Source: Fremontodendron californicum
Taxonomy: Eukaryota > Streptophyta > Magnoliopsida > Malvales > Malvaceae
Assembly: GCA_030761205.1 (NCBI GenBank)
Contig: JAULJL010000017.1
Location: forward strand, 816,001 to 880,000
DNA length: 64,000 bases
Direction of reading: 5' to 3'
Part shown: positions 58,820 to 64,000 of the stretch, one piece after another
How positions within the stretch are numbered: the first letter of the stretch is position 1
Layout of the letters: the number at the start of each line of letters is the position of its first letter
Translations under genes and position numbers: made by a program
Notes under the pieces: model-generated
The model's input: the letters and a program-made list of their open reading frames with translations, nothing else
Database searches by the model: none
Told to the model about the DNA's origin: nothing

Positions 58820-59475
58820 ATGGTGGTCGGTATCGTTTCGGTACCGGTGGTACCGGCCGATACGTTCCAGTTTTTAACTAAACTGGTACAGACAACTTTC
58901 AGTTCCGTTCCGATTTTGGTACCAGCCCGTTCCGGTCGTACCGGCCCGTACCAGTCGATATCGGTCAATACTGGTACACACCGATCCGTACCGGTTGGTA
59001 CAAGATTTTTATTTTTTAAAATTTTTTTATTTATTTAAAAAAATCGCTTATTTGATTTTTTAAATCATTTTCAATATTTTTTATGTCATGATCATTTTTA
59101 TTTTGTTAATAATTACATTTAAAAATAAAATATGTTCATTAAATTAGATTATTGAACATAATTAATAATAATTTACTATATTTTTTAATATTTTAATATT
59201 TATTTTACCTATTCAACGTTTAAAAATTTTAGATATTAAATATTTAAAATTTATATTTGTATTAAAACATATATATATATATGCATGTAATGAATGTATA
59301 TTTGCATATGTATATAATATATATTTTATTAAAAAACTTGAAAATAAATTATACGCATAGATATATGAAAAATACAAGTAAACTCGAAACGGTACACAAA
59401 AACACACCGATACCGGTATGTACCAATACCAGAACAAAAACGATATGTCTATCAGTACGGTATTGACTATCTTGG
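58820..59475. mobile_element. GGTACCGG-rich inverted-repeat element
   Basis: Both ends carry GTACCGG-type words in opposing orientation (GGTACCGGTGGTACCGGCC on the left; CCGATACCGGTATGTACC and CAGTACGGTATTGAC on the right), around an AT-rich core. The outermost 18 bases match only about 12 of 18 when inverted. Sequences just outside, TTACATCC and TTATATCC, match at 7 of 8, hinting at a hAT-type 8 bp duplication. It abuts the CGAG-rich element. Confidence 0.4.
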
Positions 59476-60398
59476 TTATATCCCTAATTGCAAATACTAA
59501 AATTTAAATCTCAAACTTACTAAAATTTAAATCTCAAACTTACTTAATGTCACTTTTAAAAAATAAAGGTATGAACTAATTAAACTGGATCCTAAATTCT
59601 TTGATTTTCGATGTTTAATTAATCAATGAATTCACCAAATATGTTTTGAGCACATTCGCAATATTTTTTTGCCATATTTGGAAAGACAAGAACTTACCAC
59701 TCTTGTCTCCTATTATCTAATTCCACCAAATTCTTTATTCACAAACAGATCCTTATCCCCCCACTGTCCAAACAAAGCAAAATACCCGTTTGTAACGAAG
59801 GTTCCAAGCTATTATCCATCAATAATTAGTTGATCTTTTTCAGTAAGCTACCTTACAAGAGAAGCGTGATACTGTCATCTTACAGCCGAGACTGTTTCAC
59901 TTACCACCTTGTATACTATTTACTATGCAATCGTCAGGAAACTGCAGCCCTTATCATTTGAAGTAAGGCTGTTTAATTGCTCAGGAACATGGCAAATTGG
60001 TAAAAACTATGTATACACATGTATGCATGTGCTGGGAGAGGGGAAGCTTGATAAATATGAAAACATCTTGCAGAAAAACATGTATAAACTTGTTTCTAAA
60101 CAAAATAAACTTGCAGTACAATTTGGACCTTTTTCATGAAATACGATGCATACCGATGTACACATGCTTTCCTCAATCTCTATGCTTCTGGAAAGATAGG
60201 AAAACTAAACTTGCTCTCTATCTGTTCCAAAACCTCTCAATTTGAGTTTAACAAGAATGAATATATACTTCATTCATTCTCTGTATAACCCAACCAAAAA
60301 TGAAATAACACAAAAACGAAAACGCACTTCGGGAATTTTTTTTGAAAAGTTGATCAAAAAAATTTCTCAAATTAACATCTTGAATTGATACCAGCAAA
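59476..60398. other. Intergenic region downstream of the PTPMT-type gene
   Basis: Low-complexity AT-rich DNA and the probable 3' UTR of the minus-strand phosphatase gene. Short open frames near 59909-60245 overlap each other and have no recognisable domain. Confidence 0.5.
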
Positions 60399-62714
60399 TC
60401 AATAAACCCGAATGTCAATACCAAGACTGCTCAATGGACCAGGCTTCCTAGATGTCTTCTGATCCGCATGGCAACGAAGCCATAGGCATGAAAGTCTGGC
60501 AATAGCTGCCTGACTAGCAAAGTGAAACCTACCTGCCCGGCTTCCCTCTCCCAACATCTCTTTAGCTGACAAACATTCGTCAAAGCTAGCATCATATCCA
60601 TCAAGGTCCGACTCTGTTACAACAACTACAGAGCCATCATCAAAGGCTGCAGTATCTTGTTTTGCTGGGAGAACTAGGGTTTTGTTTACTACCATGCAGC
60701 AACAGTTTCCAGTGGTTCCATTATTTTTCACCTTGTGAACATAGTAGTCTTGAACAGCCTAATTAAAAGAATTAGATACTATGAGCCTTGGAAGAACATA
60801 AACATTCATACCGCAAGAAGTAACAAAAATCATATACGGATTCAATAAGCACCAAGCAAGAGTTGAATAAATCAAATAAGGCATACCAGCTGCTGTGCAG
60901 GAGCCAGAAGTACCCTAGGTCTGATAGATCTGACATATTCATAAGCTGCATCAGGTGTCATATGCCTATGTTCCACCTTGTTATAATTGAAAAAAAAAAA
61001 GAAGAAGAGTAATTCATAAAGTAAGTCAGATACTCCATTAATTTTAGCTTTTTAATCAGTGCATACCAGGTAGCAGAGAACAATGGTTGTGCTGCGCCCT
61101 CGACCAGCCTTGCAGTGAACATATGTGGTCTTTCCGACAGATGCATTCTCTTCATAAAGCACAAAAATAAGTAAATGTAACCAGAAAAGATACGCTTAAC
61201 TAACAGTAAAGACAAACCCCAGAAGACACATACCATGTATGAAATCTACAGCTTGGCATATATCAGCAAATGATGGAGCAAAAAGATAGTCCCTTGTAGG
61301 AATCACCAAATGATCGATGTTGTGAGCCTACCAGGGAAAAAAGAATAAAAACAATGAATATTTGAGCTTTGAGGCATATGTATATGACAGAAAAAATACT
61401 ATGTTTTTTATAGAAGGTAACATGCAGCATTTCAAAAAATCTTTTTCATTCAAAGAAACATTGGCCTTCTTAGCATGCACATTGGAGATAGGAAAAAGAA
61501 TTCCATGCATTCTGCTGTTCATGTTATAGCTAAAATATGCGAGAACCTTGAAAGTAAAGATGAAAGGTTCAAAATAAAGGACTCCTTCCACATTTGAAAT
61601 TCCCACTCACTAAAAGATATATGTAACTTTTCAGGGCCAAGTAGGTACATATTTAATGAAACCACTATTATCTAAAATTTAATGATTATTTAATTTCAAC
61701 CTATATTGTATCCCATATCTAAAGAATCAGTGTTGATGCTAACAACATAACATTAAAACTGCAAGGAGCAGACTCACATGATATAGTGACGTTGGGACCA
61801 AAGTCTCATATGGTTCATTTAAAGTCACAACTCCAGAGACACCAAGATCCTTCAAGTGGGGAACATCAACAGGGAAAGGCACGGCACCTAACAAAATAAA
61901 CTGAATCCAAGGAAAAGTGAGCTAAAGAAAAGGATTTCACAGATAACCATAAAGCAATATGAACAACATGCATCATCAGCATGTTGTGTGCCCTAACAAA
62001 ATAAACTGAATCCAAGGCAAAGTGTGCTAAAGAAAAGGATTTACCAGACAACAATAAAGCAATATGAACAACAACATGCACCATCAGCACAATTAACAAG
62101 CAAGTGAAATTCCATTCTTTCTCTGAGATTTGGCAAACCAAACACTAGGATTCCAGAAAATCTAAGCTGACGTTCAAGTTTAGACAGTAAGATTGTAAGG
62201 ACATTGAAGCATGACTTGTTAATAGACAATAAAATATCAAAAAGATGATGGGATCTAAAATTGAAAAAAGATATCATCAGCAGAATTACAACAAAAACAG
62301 ATCATTAAGATAGAAATCCCTCCTCCACCCTCCCTTCCCTTGGCCAATAGCTACATAATATTGCTTATTGCAACAGCAAAACCACCTTTACAATTCATAA
62401 TTTTGAGGCATAATTCATTATATTAATATGTCCAATTCTAACATCAAAGGGAAAACATAGCAGCAAAAGACAATTGCATAAAAAAGGGGCAAATAAGTTA
62501 GTGTAACTTATACCTCATCAACTCTATCCCACCACCTAAACTCAGACTGAATCTTGTTCCTGACAACATTGTACAACAAAGTTGGATAAAAAAGAGCACG
62601 TGCTCCTGCTCCCACCAAAACCCTTTTTGCATCCCAAACAACCAGGCTCTCTCCAAACAATTGACTCTGGTCTTGATCCTGCTGCTCCCCTTCCTTCAAA
62701 TCCTCAATATACAT
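60399..62714 (-). CDS. PTPMT-type dual-specificity phosphatase (phosphatidylglycerophosphate phosphatase)
   Basis: Six exons are read: 62714-62514, 61900-61778, 61327-61234, 61149-61067, 60976-60887 and 60758-60399, in frame, giving 316 aa. The catalytic loop is HCKAGRGRS, with Cys152 and Arg158 as the CX5R pair, and a candidate general-acid Asp lies in IPTRDYLFAPS (about residue 120). Upstream landmarks are the N-terminal ARALFYPTLLYNVVRNK and FILLGAVPFP, then LGVSGVVTLNEPYE. These are hallmarks of PTPMT1/PTPMT2, which dephosphorylate phosphatidylglycerophosphate in the pathway to phosphatidylglycerol and cardiolipin. A C-terminal extension of roughly 120 residues is plant-type, with poor conservation. 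Whether it is PTPMT1 or PTPMT2, and its organelle, cannot be settled here. Confidence 0.9.
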
Positions 62715-64000
62715 CTCTTTTTTCTCTCAATTAATTCACCAAAATACACAAATAAAAGGGAAAAATAAATTATCCTTAAACCCTAAAAATATACATAACA
62801 ACAACTCAGATTTACAGGAAAAAAGTATCCTTCAATCTTAATTACCAGAACTGGAGTCTACAACAAGAAAAACATGGAAATCAACGAAAAACAAGAATGC
62901 CCATCAACTAAAACAGATTAAGATTGAAATCAGACAACAAAAGTTGAGACCTTGACGCCAAATCTGACTATGAAAAGCTGAAAACATGTTTGACCTGGAA
63001 ACATGCATGATCTAGATGAAAGTTAAGGTAAAAGAAAGAAAAAAAAAATCGAGGGGAAGTATAGAAATGAAATGTGAGATGCAAAGAAAACAAAATTTCG
63101 AAAATAAAGCAATTAAAAGACAAAGCTTTAATTTTGGCCCTTTTCTTGCAGAGTCAGTTTCTCTTTTTTTTTTTTTTCCCTTTTTTTTCTCGCTTTCCCT
63201 TTCTTCAACAAACAGGAAAAAGAAAGTCAGTAACGCACCATAAACTTAAAACGACAGCATTTATTTCGTCATCATATATAATGGAGCTCGTGAACCAATA
63301 GTAATTGTTGGATTTTATTTTTCTTAAAAATGTAATTTTTTAATTTCGTAATAATTGTATTAGTGACAAAATAGCTGACGTATATAATAAATATAATAAT
63401 AATGTAGTGCAAAAATAAAATGTGATTTTTGGTAGCCATATTATAAGTATTTTATTTTCTATTTTTTCTTTTATAACTAAAATATTTTGGACAAGTAGAT
63501 TTTTTTTTCCTTTTATAAATGTTAAATGCATGAGACAAGTCAAATTATTTTATTGAGTCATATTATACTTGTTTTTTTTTTTTTGGTTCTTGACCAATCT
63601 TATTATTCGAAGACAATAAAATTTTGGTTAAAATACTTAAAATATTTTTGAATTTTATCACTTTACCAAATAAGTCTTTGATTTGTACTTAAATAAAATT
63701 TTATTTCCAACTAAAAATTGATTTACGATCTTGACAAACTGGATTCACGATCAAAAGAAATCATTGGATCCAATAGCAAGTTGGTTTGTTCTTATTCTCT
63801 TTGTTAATGCTAACAAGACTAATCGGTTATCTGAGAAACATATTGCTGTTCTTCACAGTTTTTCCTTGCATTTTCTTAGAAGCCCATCTCTCATTATAGA
63901 TATATTAGATGCATGGAAATTCGATCAATACCTAGTTATTTGAAAAGATTTAAGGCTTCAACAATTAACTAGTGAGCTATATCTCAACCACTAGCTTAGG
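62715..64000. other. Upstream region of the PTPMT-type gene and window end
   Basis: 5' leader and promoter side of the minus-strand phosphatase gene, with a long T-tract near 63164-63188 (an A-tract on the gene's strand). From 63300 the DNA is AT-rich; the frame at 63731-63943 shows no known domain and is not called. Confidence 0.45.

Noticed and set aside
62508..62714. 68 aa frame as a separate small gene
   Set aside because: It is the first exon of the PTPMT-type phosphatase, with a GT donor at 62513 and an in-phase continuation at 61900.
63731..63943. 70 aa plus-strand frame near the window end
   Set aside because: No domain, AT-rich context, no supporting splice sites; too weak to call.
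1..64000. CRISPR arrays, bacterial operons, rRNA or tRNA genes, organellar DNA insertions
   Set aside because: No regularly spaced repeats, no tRNA cloverleaf or rRNA sequence was recognised on reading; the only primer-site matches to tRNA are retroelement PBS sequences. A tRNA scan would be decisive for short genes I could miss.

Overview
This window is nuclear DNA of a flowering plant, almost certainly a eudicot. The evidence is compact AT-rich introns with GT-AG borders, plant-only families (group IX ERF factors, DUF630/DUF632, ARABIDILLO, a CAT9-type transporter, chloroplast FKBP20-2), and copia, gypsy, LINE, TRIM and MITE remnants between and inside genes. The species cannot be named from the sequence.

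Layout: 437-5421(-) DUF630/DUF632 protein; 5.4-9.7 kb intergenic with two MITE-like elements; 9744-15827(-) LCMT1-type PP2A methyltransferase, 13 exons, with a tandem TRIM array in one intron; 15982-16826 a second MITE of the 7.1 kb family, just upstream of LCMT1; 17-19.7 kb AT-rich; 19743-23568(+) COP9 signalosome subunit 7; 24539-25321(-) and 27197-27790(+) a divergent pair of related ERF genes with a LINE scrap between them; 29228-30588(+) C2orf69-type protein; 30918-31397(-) small protein with a conserved core, probably DUF7722; 32610-41416(-) ARABIDILLO F-box/armadillo gene carrying a 1.87 kb deleted gypsy-like element in an intron; 43535-48631(+) a decayed tetraspanin gene split by a 4.57 kb copia element with apparently identical LTRs; 50067-53387(+) CAT9-like transporter; 54241-58140(-) FKBP20-2; 58.4-59.5 kb two DNA-transposon-like repeats; 60399-62714(-) PTPMT-type dual-specificity phosphatase; the end is AT-rich and empty.

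The genes are independent housekeeping, signalling and chloroplast genes, not a pathway cluster; only the ERF pair is plainly related by duplication. Exon borders were assigned by eye from reading frame, splice consensus and family knowledge. All multi-exon models keep frame throughout except the first junction of FKBP20-2. I found no evidence of a new biological system. The notable content is transposon biology: a tetraspanin gene broken by a young copia insertion, a TRIM tandem array, a deletion-derived chimeric gypsy ORF, and a MITE family present twice.
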